Of a stretch of DNA of 64,000 bases, positions 35,357-45,452 are shown piece by piece. The notes under the pieces were generated by a model. It searched no databases and was not told the DNA's origin. It worked only from the letters and a program-made list of their open reading frames with translations. This DNA is from Methylopumilus sp026399645. Lineage in GTDB: Bacteria; Pseudomonadota; Gammaproteobacteria; Burkholderiales; Methylophilaceae. A program made the position numbers and the translations under genes. Where the stretch lies: NCBI RefSeq assembly GCF_965184065.1, contig NZ_OZ239098.1. The stretch is one strand, 5' to 3'. The first letter of the stretch is position 1. The number at the start of each line of letters is the position of its first letter.

Positions 35357-37743
35357 CAATCACAATTGAAATTGATGGCAAGAAAATCAAAGTAGAAAAA
35401 AATACGACGATCATTGCCGCTGCAGATAAAGCAGGCATTCCGATTCCTCGTTTTTGCTATCACAAAAAATTATCGGTCGCTGCAAATTGCCGTATGTGTT
35501 TGGTGGAGGTAGAAAAATTTAACAAACCATTACCTGCATGCGCTACGCAGGTTTCAGATGGTATGAAGGTTTCAACAAAATCTAAAATTGCTGTCGATGC
35601 ACAGCAAAGTGTCATGGAATTTTTACTTATTAATCATCCTCTAGATTGTCCAATTTGCGATCAAGGCGGTGAGTGCGAGCTTCAAGATACCGCTGTTGCA
35701 TTCGGTGGTGGTCAAACGCGTTATAAGGAAGAAAAACGTGTGGTATTTAATAAAAATATAGGCCCACTCATTTCAACAGACATGACCCGATGTATTCAAT
35801 GCACGCGATGTGTAAGATTTTTACAAGAGGTCGGCGGTATGATGGAACTAGGCATGGTTGGTCGAGGAGAGCATTCTGAAATTACCGCTTACGTTGATCG
35901 CTCTATTCAATCAGAACTCTCTGGCAATATTATTGATCTGTGTCCTGTAGGTGCACTTACAAGCAAACCATTTAGATATAAAGCGAGAACATGGGAGTTA
36001 ATCAGAAGACCAACCTTTGCTCATCATGATAGTCTCGGCTCACCCCTTGAAGCGCATATTAAACAAAATAAAGTGATTAGAGTGCTGCCTCGTGAAGATG
36101 AATCAATTAATGAATGTTGGATTTCTGATCGCGATCGTTTTTCATATGAAGGCTTGAATAGTGAGGATCGTTTACAAGTGCCTATGATTAAAGAAAAGGG
36201 CCAATGGAAAGAATCAGATTGGGAAACCGCCTTAGCACTTGTAAGTGAAAAATTAAAACATATCGCAGAACATCATGGTCCTGAAGAATTAGGTATCTTA
36301 ATATCGCCTCAAAGTACAATTGAAGAGGGGTTACTAGCTAAGAAAATAAGTAGCACATTAAAGTCGCCTCATATTGACCATCGTATTCGTCAATCTGACT
36401 TTTCAATAAAACATCAAGGCTCTCCATGGTTAGGAAGTCGCATTGAGGCAATCGGTCTCTTTGATCAATATCTTTTAATTGGCAGCAATATAAGAAATGA
36501 ACAGCCACTTTTAGCATCAAGAATTCGTAAGGCCGTGAATCATGGCGCCAATCTTTTTATAGTCAACTCAATAGATACAGATCCTCTAATGACTGTGGCT
36601 GAGAAAATGATACAGGCCTCGCACAAACTCCCTCACGCGCTTGCAAAAATTTTAAAATCAATGACAGAAATAAAGGGCGTATTAAAAAAAGATATTAAAT
36701 TTATTAAAGCTGATATTGAAAAAGTTAAAACAGATAAAACAAGTGACGCAATAGCCGAGCATTTAATGAAAAATGTTTTAGCAGGTAAAAAAAATAATAC
36801 ATCTTTGCTTTTAGGCCAAATAGCTGAAGAACATCCAGACTTCTCAACTATCTATAAACTTGCTTTTGAAATTTCAAAATTATCTCAAGCTACTTTCGCC
36901 GTTTTACCCAGTTATGCAAACAGTGTTGGACTTCAGGCCGCTAATGTTCTCCCTGAAGAAGACGGCTTAAATGCACGTACGATGTTAGAGAAAAAATTAA
37001 AAGCTTATGTTTTATTAAATATTGAGCCTCAATTAGATGGATCGAGTGCTCAGCTAATAGAAAATGCCATTGTTTCATCAGATTTTACTGTTGCATTGAC
37101 CTCATATAATTCGGAATACCTTAAAAATGTGGATGTGCTTCTACCCATCTCACCATTTACAGAATCATCAGGTACGATCGTTAACATGGAAGGGCGAGTT
37201 CAAAGCTACGCTGCGGTAACTCAGCCCTTAGGTCAATCGAGACCTGCCTGGAAAGTATTAAGAGTGCTGGCTAATCATCTTAATTTAAAAGGTTTTGATT
37301 ATGAATCTAGTTTAGATGTCAAAGAAGCGCACATTAAATTTAAAAATCAATTTATCTCAAAAGAGCTTTCTAATGAAATTGATATCGAAAGTGATTACAA
37401 AATACGTAACACCAAACCTAAACAGTTCTCGCGTATTGGTGAAATACATCAATACCTTTTAGATCCGATTGTAAGAAGAGCACCCTCCCTTCAAATAGCG
37501 ATTAAAAAAACAAAAGCATTTGCAAAGCTACATCCACTAGAGATGAAGACGTTAAGACTTAAAGAGAACGACAAAATTAAAGTTTCGCAAGGTAATCAAT
37601 GGGTAAATCTTGCAGTCATAGAAGATATAAGCATCCCGGAAGGATCCATTTATATACCAAGCGGTATTGATGAAACAGCCAATCTGTCTGACATTTATGG
37701 TGATATCACAGTTAAAAAAGTAATTTCAAGGGGTGCATCTTAA
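35353..37743 (+). CDS. nuoG: NADH-quinone oxidoreductase subunit G
   Basis: This 796-residue subunit carries an N-terminal [2Fe-2S] ferredoxin domain (PRFCYHKKLSVAANCRMCLVEVE), a His-Cys3 cluster region (HPLDCPICDQGGECELQD), two CxxCxxC sites (CIQCTRCVRF and beyond), and a degenerate molybdopterin-oxidoreductase-like domain. Length is typical of the longer betaproteobacterial form. It is followed by nuoH with one base between stop and start. Confidence 0.95.
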   Translation: MTITIEIDGKKIKVEKNTTIIAAADKAGIPIPRFCYHKKLSVAANCRMCLVEVEKFNKPLPACATQVSDGMKVSTKSKIAVDAQQSVMEFLLINHPLDCPICDQGGECELQDTAVAFGGGQTRYKEEKRVVFNKNIGPLISTDMTRCIQCTRCVRFLQEVGGMMELGMVGRGEHSEITAYVDRSIQSELSGNIIDLCPVGALTSKPFRYKARTWELIRRPTFAHHDSLGSPLEAHIKQNKVIRVLPREDESINECWISDRDRFSYEGLNSEDRLQVPMIKEKGQWKESDWETALALVSEKLKHIAEHHGPEELGILISPQSTIEEGLLAKKISSTLKSPHIDHRIRQSDFSIKHQGSPWLGSRIEAIGLFDQYLLIGSNIRNEQPLLASRIRKAVNHGANLFIVNSIDTDPLMTVAEKMIQASHKLPHALAKILKSMTEIKGVLKKDIKFIKADIEKVKTDKTSDAIAEHLMKNVLAGKKNNTSLLLGQIAEEHPDFSTIYKLAFEISKLSQATFAVLPSYANSVGLQAANVLPEEDGLNARTMLEKKLKAYVLLNIEPQLDGSSAQLIENAIVSSDFTVALTSYNSEYLKNVDVLLPISPFTESSGTIVNMEGRVQSYAAVTQPLGQSRPAWKVLRVLANHLNLKGFDYESSLDVKEAHIKFKNQFISKELSNEIDIESDYKIRNTKPKQFSRIGEIHQYLLDPIVRRAPSLQIAIKKTKAFAKLHPLEMKTLRLKENDKIKVSQGNQWVNLAVIEDISIPEGSIYIPSGIDETANLSDIYGDITVKKVISRGAS

Positions 37744-37744
37744 G

Positions 37745-38776
37745 ATGGATGGTTTGATGACATCCATATTTGGAGTTTGGTGGCCTGACATTGCCAAAAC
37801 ATTATGGATACTCCTAAAAATTGTAGCTATCGTTTTGCCTTTAATGATATCTGTGGCTTACCTTACTTATTTTGAAAGAAAAGTGATTGGATACATGCAA
37901 GTTCGTATCGGACCTAATCGTGTCGGTTATTTTGGATTGCTGCAGCCTATTGCTGATGCCCTAAAGCTTTTATTTAAGGAAATTATTCTTCCTACAGCAT
38001 CAAATAAAGTTTTATTTTTCTTGGCGCCCATTTTGGCTATTGCGCCAGCTTTTGCAGCCTGGGCTGTGATCCCTTTTGATCTCAATTTGGTGATCGCAGA
38101 TATTGATGCAAGCCTTTTGTATATCCTAGCCATGACATCTATCGCTGTGTATGGAGTGATTATTGCTGGTTGGGCTTCAAATTCTAAATATGCTTTTTTA
38201 GGAAGCTTACGTTCCGCAGCTCAAATTGTGTCTTATGAAATTGCAATGGGATTCACTTTAGTAGGCGTTTTAATGTGTGCTAATAGTCTAAATCTAGGAA
38301 AAATTGTTATGGGACAAGAAGGCGGATTTTGGCATTGGTATGTCTGGCCCTTATTTCCTTTATTTATCATCTACTTTATCAGTGCTGTAGCAGAAACAAA
38401 TCGAGCGCCTTTTGATGTGGCTGAAGGTGAGTCAGAAATTGTGGCTGGATTTCACGTAGAGTATTCAGGCATGGCCTTTGCAGTTTTTTTCTTGGCAGAA
38501 TATGCGAATATGATTTTAGTATCGATGCTTGCAGCATTGATGTTTCTGGGTGGATGGTTATCACCTATTCCATTTATTCCAGATAGCTTCTTATGGCTTT
38601 TAGTTAAAGTTGCATTTTTATTATTTCTCTTCATATGGTTTAGAGCTACATTTCCTCGTTATCGATATGATCAGATCATGCGACTAGGTTGGAAAATTTT
38701 TATTCCAATCACCATTGCTTGGATTGTATTTATTGGAGGCATGATGCAAACCTCATGGGGGTATTTATTTCATTAA
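37745..38776 (+). CDS. nuoH: NADH-quinone oxidoreductase subunit H
   Basis: This membrane subunit has about 343 residues and eight helices and contacts the quinone channel. ERKVIGYMQVRIGPNRVGYFGLLQPIADALKLLFKE and ETNRAPFDVAEGESEIVAGFHVEYSG are diagnostic. I chose ATG 37745 just after the nuoG stop; a GTG 12 bp earlier overlaps nuoG. Confidence 0.96.
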   Translation: MDGLMTSIFGVWWPDIAKTLWILLKIVAIVLPLMISVAYLTYFERKVIGYMQVRIGPNRVGYFGLLQPIADALKLLFKEIILPTASNKVLFFLAPILAIAPAFAAWAVIPFDLNLVIADIDASLLYILAMTSIAVYGVIIAGWASNSKYAFLGSLRSAAQIVSYEIAMGFTLVGVLMCANSLNLGKIVMGQEGGFWHWYVWPLFPLFIIYFISAVAETNRAPFDVAEGESEIVAGFHVEYSGMAFAVFFLAEYANMILVSMLAALMFLGGWLSPIPFIPDSFLWLLVKVAFLLFLFIWFRATFPRYRYDQIMRLGWKIFIPITIAWIVFIGGMMQTSWGYLFH

Positions 38777-39268
38777 ATGATTAAAAAAACAAAACAATTC
38801 TTATCAAGTTTGATGCTTATTGAGCTTCTTAAAGGCATGCTCCTTACCGGTCGTTATTTCTTTGCAAGAAAGATTACTGTGCAATATCCTGAAGAAAAAA
38901 CGCCTCAATCAAATCGCTTTAGAGGTCTTCATGCGCTTCGTCGTTATGCAAACGGAGAAGAGCGATGTATTGCATGTAAATTATGTGAAGCAGTTTGCCC
39001 TGCAATGGCAATCACTATTGAATCAGAAGAGCGTGAAGATAAAACGAGACGTACGACACGTTACGATATTGATCTTACTAAATGTATCTTTTGTGGTTTC
39101 TGTGAAGAGTCTTGCCCAGTAGACTCGATTGTTGAGACAAGAATTTTTGATTATCACGGTGAATCGCGAGGCGATTTGCTTTATACAAAAGAGATGTTAC
39201 TTGCAGTGGGCGACAAATATGAAAAACAAATTGCAAAAGACCGTGCTCAAGATGAGAGGTTTCGATAA
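38777..39268 (+). CDS. nuoI: NADH-quinone oxidoreductase subunit I
   Basis: This 163-residue 8Fe ferredoxin-like subunit holds clusters N6a and N6b. Ligand sets are Cys64/67/70/74 (CIACKLCEAVCP) and Cys103/106/109/113 (CIFCGFCEESCP). It starts immediately after the nuoH stop. Confidence 0.97.
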   Translation: MIKKTKQFLSSLMLIELLKGMLLTGRYFFARKITVQYPEEKTPQSNRFRGLHALRRYANGEERCIACKLCEAVCPAMAITIESEEREDKTRRTTRYDIDLTKCIFCGFCEESCPVDSIVETRIFDYHGESRGDLLYTKEMLLAVGDKYEKQIAKDRAQDERFR

Positions 39269-39271
39269 ATC

Positions 39272-39898
39272 ATGATTGAATTTAAGGATCTTGTATTTTA
39301 CGTTTTGTCTTTTGTTCTTATAGCTTCAGGACTCAGTGTAATTACTTCTAGAAATCCTGTCACTGCAGCACTTTCATTAGTTCTAGCATTTTTTAATGCC
39401 GCAGGCATTTGGCTTCTTTTGCATGCTGAATTTTTAGCGATTGCGTTAGTGCTTGTTTATGTTGGCGCCGTGATGGTCTTATTTCTTTTTGTGGTCATGA
39501 TGCTTGACATTAATCTTGATAAATTAAGAGAAGGTTTTTGGGATTATCTTCCGATGGCAGGATTTATTGGTGTCCTCATGATGATTGAAATGGTGATGGT
39601 ATTTAAAACTAAACAATTTAATCTTTTACCTGCGACAGAACCAATTTCTAATACATCGAATACCGAAATGATAGGGAATACCCTGTATTCAGATTATGTA
39701 CTTCCATTTGAGTTAGCTTCCGTCGTATTGCTTATTGCAATTATTTCAGCGATTGCTTTGACCCTTCGCGATCGTAAAGATAGTAAAAAGACAAATCCTG
39801 TTGATCAGGTGGCTGTAAAACGTGGAGATCGTGTGCGATTAGTCCAAATGAATTCAGAAAAAAAGTATATAAAACCTAAAAAGAGGGAGAGAACATGA
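39272..39898 (+). CDS. nuoJ: NADH-quinone oxidoreductase subunit J
   Basis: This 208-residue membrane subunit has five helices. The conserved helix LAIALVLVYVGAVMVLFLFVVMML lies at about 55-78. The C-terminus is a basic tail of about 40 residues. It overlaps nuoK by 4 bp. Confidence 0.95.
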   Translation: MIEFKDLVFYVLSFVLIASGLSVITSRNPVTAALSLVLAFFNAAGIWLLLHAEFLAIALVLVYVGAVMVLFLFVVMMLDINLDKLREGFWDYLPMAGFIGVLMMIEMVMVFKTKQFNLLPATEPISNTSNTEMIGNTLYSDYVLPFELASVVLLIAIISAIALTLRDRKDSKKTNPVDQVAVKRGDRVRLVQMNSEKKYIKPKKRERT

Positions 39899-40200
39899 TT
39901 GGTTTATCGCATTATCTTATCCTCGCTGCGATTTTATTTACGATCAGTGTGGTAGGTATTTTTCTTAATCGAAAAAATATCATTATTTTACTTATGTCGA
40001 TTGAGCTTATGTTGCTCGCAGTGAATATTAATTTTATTGCTTTCTCACATTACTTAAATGATATTGCGGGTCAAATTTTTGTTTTTTTTATTTTAACGGT
40101 GGCGGCAGCAGAATCTGCGATAGGGTTAGCGATTATCGTTTTAATTTTCAGAAATACACGTTCTATTAATGTAGACGATTTAAATCGTCTAAACGGGTAA
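39895..40200 (+). CDS. nuoK: NADH-quinone oxidoreductase subunit K
   Basis: This 101-residue subunit has three helices. It is MrpC-like, with conserved glutamates in MSIELMLLAVNINF and AAAESAIGLAIIV that belong to the proton path. It overlaps nuoJ. Confidence 0.96.
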   Translation: MIGLSHYLILAAILFTISVVGIFLNRKNIIILLMSIELMLLAVNINFIAFSHYLNDIAGQIFVFFILTVAAAESAIGLAIIVLIFRNTRSINVDDLNRLNG

Positions 40201-40204
40201 TCAT

Positions 40205-42208
40205 TTGAATTCTATCTATGCATATCTAGCCGTACCTTTATTACCCCTCATAGCATCTTTTTGCGTGGGTATTTTGGGTCGAAAATTGCCAGAGGTTTTT
40301 GCTTCGAGTATGACGATCACGTCTGTCTTCTTTGCATTTTTGCTCTCATGCATCACTTTAAATCAGACTTTAAACGGTTTAGTTTTAAATCAAACTATCT
40401 ATCAATGGCTTCTCACAGGCCACTATCAATTTGAAGTCGGGTTCTTAATTGATAATTTAACAGCCATGATGATGGTGGTCGTGACTTTTGTATCACTGAT
40501 GGTTCATATTTATACGATGGGCTATATGAAAGGGGATCCAGGCTACCGAAGATTTTTTAGTTACATCTCCTTGTTTACCTTTTCAATGTTGATGTTAGTC
40601 ATGAGTAATAACTTTATGCAGCTCTTTTTTGGATGGGAGGCTGTAGGTCTTGTGTCTTATCTTCTTATTGGGTTCTGGTTTGAGAGACCCACCGCAATCT
40701 ATGCAAACTTAAAAGCCTTTTTAGTAAATCGTGTCGGTGATTTTGGTTTTATTTTAGGCATTGCTTTGATTCTTTATTGGTCAGGCTCTCTCGATTACGC
40801 AACTGTATTTAAAAGTACAGGCATTATGGCGGCGCATACAATGCAGTTATTTGGCCAGCCTGTTAATGTCGTCACCGTTATATGTATTTTGTTATTTATT
40901 GGAGCTATGGGCAAGTCTGCACAGGTGCCACTTCATGTATGGCTTCCAGACTCGATGGAGGGTCCAACACCTATATCAGCACTGATTCATGCAGCAACGA
41001 TGGTAACCGCTGGTATTTTTATGGTCGCACGGACATCGCCTTTATTTGAGCTTTCTGATACAGCACTTTCATTCGTTATGATTATTGGCGCAATCACGGC
41101 TTTGTTTATGGGCTTATTGGGCATCATTCAAAATGATATTAAGCGTGTCATTGCTTATTCAACACTTTCACAATTGGGTTATATGACAGTCGCACTGGGA
41201 GCTTCGGCTTATTCGGTGGCAATGTTTCATTTAATGACACACGCATTCTTTAAAGCCTTACTTTTCTTAGGGGCTGGTTCAGTCATTATAGGGATGCATC
41301 ACGATCAAAATATTCAAAACATGGGTAACTTAAAAAAATATATGCCTATTACTTGGATAACTTTTTTAATTGGCTCTTTAGCGTTAATAGGTACACCATT
41401 ATTTTCAGGATTCTATTCAAAAGATAGTTTGATTGAGGCTGTCAAATTATCCAACATTTCAGGAAGTCACTTTGCTTACTTTTCCGTATTGGTCGGTGTC
41501 TTTGTAACAGCTTTTTATTCATTTAGACTTTATTTCCTTGTGTTTCATGGTAAAGAAAAATGGCGCCTTCAAAGACTTACACATCATGACGATCACCATC
41601 ATGGCTTAACCCCAAAAGACAATCCACACGAAAGTCCGCTAAGCATAACCTTACCTTTAGTCCTTCTTGCTATCCCTTCCGTTGTGATTGGCTTCATGAC
41701 AATCGAGCCAATTTTATTTGGTAGTTTTTTTACAAAAAGTATTTTCTTGGATATTGAAGCACATCCTACGATGGAATATTTAAGCCATCACTTTCACGAA
41801 ATTTATCACGGACCTTTTGGTATGGCGTTGCATAGCATCACAAGTCTGCCTTTCTTATTCGCATTGAGTGGCGTTGCCTTAGCTTATTACTGTTATGAAG
41901 TGAATTTAAATTTACCCAAAACTATTTTTAACCGCACACAGACGATTTACCGGGTATTAGAAAACAAATATGGCTTTGATTCATTTAATGAAAAGTTTTT
42001 TGCATTCGGCAGTCGCTTCTTAGGTGATAAATTCTGGCAAATAGGTGACGTCAAAATTATTGATGGATGGCTAGTTAATGGAACGGCTAAATCAGTGAGT
42101 AAGCTTGCAGAAAAAATACGTGTTATTCAATCAGGCTATATTTATCACTATGCTTTTGCAATGGTCATAGGTGTATTTTTATTCTTAACTTTTTTTATAA
42201 AAATATAA
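40205..42208 (+). CDS. nuoL: NADH-quinone oxidoreductase subunit L
   Basis: This 667-residue antiporter-like subunit has about 14-16 helices. QLFFGWEAVGLVSYLLIGFWF, the HVWLPDSMEGPTPISALIHAATMV motif and the histidine-rich loop (HHDDHHHG, about 459-466) are seen, and the long lateral helix is expected at the C-terminus. It starts at TTG 40205. Confidence 0.97.
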   Translation: MNSIYAYLAVPLLPLIASFCVGILGRKLPEVFASSMTITSVFFAFLLSCITLNQTLNGLVLNQTIYQWLLTGHYQFEVGFLIDNLTAMMMVVVTFVSLMVHIYTMGYMKGDPGYRRFFSYISLFTFSMLMLVMSNNFMQLFFGWEAVGLVSYLLIGFWFERPTAIYANLKAFLVNRVGDFGFILGIALILYWSGSLDYATVFKSTGIMAAHTMQLFGQPVNVVTVICILLFIGAMGKSAQVPLHVWLPDSMEGPTPISALIHAATMVTAGIFMVARTSPLFELSDTALSFVMIIGAITALFMGLLGIIQNDIKRVIAYSTLSQLGYMTVALGASAYSVAMFHLMTHAFFKALLFLGAGSVIIGMHHDQNIQNMGNLKKYMPITWITFLIGSLALIGTPLFSGFYSKDSLIEAVKLSNISGSHFAYFSVLVGVFVTAFYSFRLYFLVFHGKEKWRLQRLTHHDDHHHGLTPKDNPHESPLSITLPLVLLAIPSVVIGFMTIEPILFGSFFTKSIFLDIEAHPTMEYLSHHFHEIYHGPFGMALHSITSLPFLFALSGVALAYYCYEVNLNLPKTIFNRTQTIYRVLENKYGFDSFNEKFFAFGSRFLGDKFWQIGDVKIIDGWLVNGTAKSVSKLAEKIRVIQSGYIYHYAFAMVIGVFLFLTFFIKI

Positions 42209-42209
42209 G

Positions 42210-43712
42210 ATGAATTTAACTCACATATTAAGTTTTTCAATTTGGACACCTATCTTTTTAGGCGGTCTTATACTTTTATTAAGTGGAAAAATGAGTGATA
42301 CACAAGCCAAATTGTTTTCACTTATCAGTAGCCTGATTTCTTTTTTAATTACCATTCCACTTTACACAGCATTCGATTTTTCTTTTGGACAGTTTCAGTT
42401 TCAGGAATTCTTTCATTGGATTCCTGCCTTTCATATTAACTATCATTTAGGCGTAGATGGTTTTGCAGTCCCTTTAATTCTTTTAACAAGCTTCACAACA
42501 GTTATTGTTGTCATGGCTTCATGGCGATCAATTAAAGATAGAGTTGCACAATATATGGCAGCTTTCTTGATTATGTCAGGCCTGATGATTGGCGTATTTA
42601 GTGCGCTTGATGCCATGCTCTATTACATTTTTTGGGAGGCAATGCTTATCCCTATGTTCTTGGTGATTGGTATTTGGGGAGGACCTAATAGAATTTATGC
42701 CACGATTAAATTCTTTTTATATACTGTTTTAGGTTCTTTATTAATGTTGGTAGCGTTCATTTATCTTTACTTGCAAACTCATTCGTTCGAAGTCGTCAAT
42801 TTTTATAATGCCGGCCTAGGCCTCTATCCTCAGATCTTAATCTTCTTAGCTTTCTTCATGGCTTTTGCAGTGAAGATTCCAATGTGGCCTTTGCATACAT
42901 GGCTTCCTGATGCCCACGTTGAAGCGCCTACTGGCGGATCGGTCGTTTTGGCGGCAGTGATGTTGAAATTAGGTGCCTATAGTTTTATGCGGTTTGCAAT
43001 GCCGATTGCACCTGATGCGGCGATTTATTTAAAAGATTTTATGGTGACGTTGTCACTTATTGCTATTTTATATATTGCACTGATTGCACTTGTGCAAAAA
43101 GACATGAAAAAATTAATCGCTTATTCATCTATATCACACATGGGTTTTGTGACTCTAGGCCTATTTATGTTTAATTCAATCGGTGTTGAGGGCGCATATA
43201 TTCAAATGATTTCTCATGGCTTTATTTCTGCAGCGATGTTTTTATCTTTAGGTGTTTTATATGACAGATTGCATACGAGAGAGATTGCAGATTATGGTGG
43301 TGTCATGCACGCGATGCCGACATTCGCAGCTTTCGCAGTATTTTTTGCTATGGCTAATTGCGGGCTTCCAGGTACTTCAGGTTTTGTAGGTGAATTTATG
43401 GTGATCATGAGTGCGATGCAAAATAACTTTTGGATTGCCTTAATAGCTGCAAGCTCACTCATCTTTGGTGCAGCTTATTCTTTGTGGATGGTGAAGCGCG
43501 TATTTTATGGTGCACCACTCAATCAAAAAATTAGCGCATTAAAAGATATCTCTTGGCGTGAATTTTCTATTCTTTCTATATTGGCAGTTCTTATTATTAT
43601 AGTGGGCGTCTACCCAAAGATTATTACTGATATGACTAATGCAACGACAGTTCAATTTCTAGAGCATATGCAGTTAATAAAACCTGTCACCTCATTGCCT
43701 ATGGATGTATAA
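42210..43712 (+). CDS. nuoM: NADH-quinone oxidoreductase subunit M
   Basis: This 500-residue antiporter-like proton-pumping subunit has about 14 helices. The conserved glutamate helix YYIFWEAMLIPMFLVIGIWGG and the HTWLPDAHVEAPTGGSVVLA motif are intact. It begins 1 bp after nuoL. Confidence 0.97.
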   Translation: MNLTHILSFSIWTPIFLGGLILLLSGKMSDTQAKLFSLISSLISFLITIPLYTAFDFSFGQFQFQEFFHWIPAFHINYHLGVDGFAVPLILLTSFTTVIVVMASWRSIKDRVAQYMAAFLIMSGLMIGVFSALDAMLYYIFWEAMLIPMFLVIGIWGGPNRIYATIKFFLYTVLGSLLMLVAFIYLYLQTHSFEVVNFYNAGLGLYPQILIFLAFFMAFAVKIPMWPLHTWLPDAHVEAPTGGSVVLAAVMLKLGAYSFMRFAMPIAPDAAIYLKDFMVTLSLIAILYIALIALVQKDMKKLIAYSSISHMGFVTLGLFMFNSIGVEGAYIQMISHGFISAAMFLSLGVLYDRLHTREIADYGGVMHAMPTFAAFAVFFAMANCGLPGTSGFVGEFMVIMSAMQNNFWIALIAASSLIFGAAYSLWMVKRVFYGAPLNQKISALKDISWREFSILSILAVLIIIVGVYPKIITDMTNATTVQFLEHMQLIKPVTSLPMDV

Positions 43713-45164
43713 ATGAATCAACTTATTCAATCTGATCTCCTTTTAATCTTGCCAGAAATTTTTGTGCTTTCAATGGCAATGGTTGTGCTTATGACAGATT
43801 TATTTATTAAGCCATCTCAACGTTGGATTATTTTTGCCTTATCTCAATTGACTTTATTAGGTGGCGCTTACCTAACTAGTCAAAATTTTAGTCATGAAAC
43901 GCAATTTGCTTTTTCAAACATGTTTGTTCGTGATGGTTTAGCAGATTTTTTAAAAATGATGAGCTATGTTGGTACGTCACTCATTTTTTTCTATAGCCGG
44001 TCCTATATGAAAGACCGTAATTTATATCGTGGCGAATACTTTGCGCTTGTTCTATTTGCATTGCTTGGCATGATGATTATGATCTCAAGTCATAACATGC
44101 TTCTTGTTTATATGGGACTAGAACTTCTCTCTTTATGTTTATATTCTCTTACAGCGCTTGATCGTGACAACCAAAAAGCCACTGAGTCAGCTATTAAATA
44201 TTTTGTATTGGGCGCTCTTGCATCAGGCCTTCTTCTTTATGGTATGTCTATGATTTATGGTGCGACCTCAAGTTTAGATTTAAATGTGATTTCAACAAAT
44301 TTATTGAATCACCCGACAGACCATGCAATTCTGATACTAGGCCTTGTCTTTGTGGTCGCCGGCCTTGCTTTCAAATTAGGTGCGGTGCCTTTTCAAATGT
44401 GGGTACCTGATGTATATGAAGGCTCACCTTCATCAATCGCCTTGCTGATTAGTTCTGTGCCTAAATTAGCAGCTTTTGCAATTACAGTTCGCATACTAGG
44501 TGAAGGACTGCAGTCGATGATGGTTGATTGGAAACAAATGATGCTCATTATGGCGGTGCTTTCCATTGGTATTGGAAATATCACAGCGATTGCACAAACA
44601 AATATCAAGCGTATGTATGCGTACTCAACGATTTCTCATATTGGCTTTATTCTTTTTGGTTTGATGAGCGGCACACTTAATGGCTATGCATCAAGTTTAT
44701 TTTATGTGGTGAGTTATATGTTTATGACGCTAGTATCTTTTGGAATACTCATGATGATGTCTCGTAAAAATTTCGAGTGTGAAACACTGGAAGACTTTAA
44801 GGGTTTGAATAAAAGAAATCCTTGGTATGCATTCCTTATGCTCATCACCATGTTGAGCATGGCAGGCATACCTCCTACCGTAGGGTTCTATGCAAAATTC
44901 ATGGTGCTTCAAGCAGCGTTTGATGCAGGCTTTGCAATGTTTGTTGTCTATGCAGTGATGATGGCTTTGGTAGGGATGTTTTATTATATGAGGATTGTAA
45001 AGCTGATGTATTTTGATGAGCCAAAATTAAAAGGTAAATTAGATGTCTCGATGGATATGCAATGGATTTTATCGGCTAATGCATTAGCACTTCTACTTGT
45101 GGGTTTAGTACCACATAGATTTATGGACGCTACTGCACAAGCGGTTGCCTTGAGTCTTCATTAA
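43713..45164 (+). CDS. nuoN: NADH-quinone oxidoreductase subunit N
   Basis: This 483-residue antiporter-like subunit has about 14 helices. YMGLELLSLCLYSLTAL and FQMWVPDVYEGSPSSIALLISSVPKLAAF are characteristic. It abuts nuoM and the DUF2818 gene with no gap. Confidence 0.97.
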   Translation: MNQLIQSDLLLILPEIFVLSMAMVVLMTDLFIKPSQRWIIFALSQLTLLGGAYLTSQNFSHETQFAFSNMFVRDGLADFLKMMSYVGTSLIFFYSRSYMKDRNLYRGEYFALVLFALLGMMIMISSHNMLLVYMGLELLSLCLYSLTALDRDNQKATESAIKYFVLGALASGLLLYGMSMIYGATSSLDLNVISTNLLNHPTDHAILILGLVFVVAGLAFKLGAVPFQMWVPDVYEGSPSSIALLISSVPKLAAFAITVRILGEGLQSMMVDWKQMMLIMAVLSIGIGNITAIAQTNIKRMYAYSTISHIGFILFGLMSGTLNGYASSLFYVVSYMFMTLVSFGILMMMSRKNFECETLEDFKGLNKRNPWYAFLMLITMLSMAGIPPTVGFYAKFMVLQAAFDAGFAMFVVYAVMMALVGMFYYMRIVKLMYFDEPKLKGKLDVSMDMQWILSANALALLLVGLVPHRFMDATAQAVALSLH

Positions 45165-45452
45165 ATGATGCAATCAATACTTATTCTCGTCTCGATCATC
45201 ATGGCTAATGTGCCTTGGATGTTTAGTGAATTCCTTTTTATCAAGAAATTCCCATCTCATAAAAAACCTTTTTCTTGGGCTTTGTTCGAAGTAGTGATTC
45301 TATATTTTGTCACCGGTGGTATTTTACTTTTTGCAGAATTTAAAATGATAGGGCACATTCAACCGCAAGCCTGGGAATTTTATGCAGTAACTTTCTTTTT
45401 ATTTTTAGTTTTCTCTTTTCCCGGATTCATTTTTAAAACGCTTTGGAAATAA
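45165..45452 (+). CDS. DUF2818 small membrane protein
   Basis: This 95-residue protein has three hydrophobic segments and the DUF2818 pattern (IIMANVPWMFSEFLFI and KPFSWALFEVVILYF). In betaproteobacteria it follows nuoN consistently. A role in complex I assembly or as an accessory subunit is a reasonable inference but is not established. It starts immediately after the nuoN stop and overlaps the next gene by 10 bp. Confidence 0.85.
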   Translation: MMQSILILVSIIMANVPWMFSEFLFIKKFPSHKKPFSWALFEVVILYFVTGGILLFAEFKMIGHIQPQAWEFYAVTFFLFLVFSFPGFIFKTLWK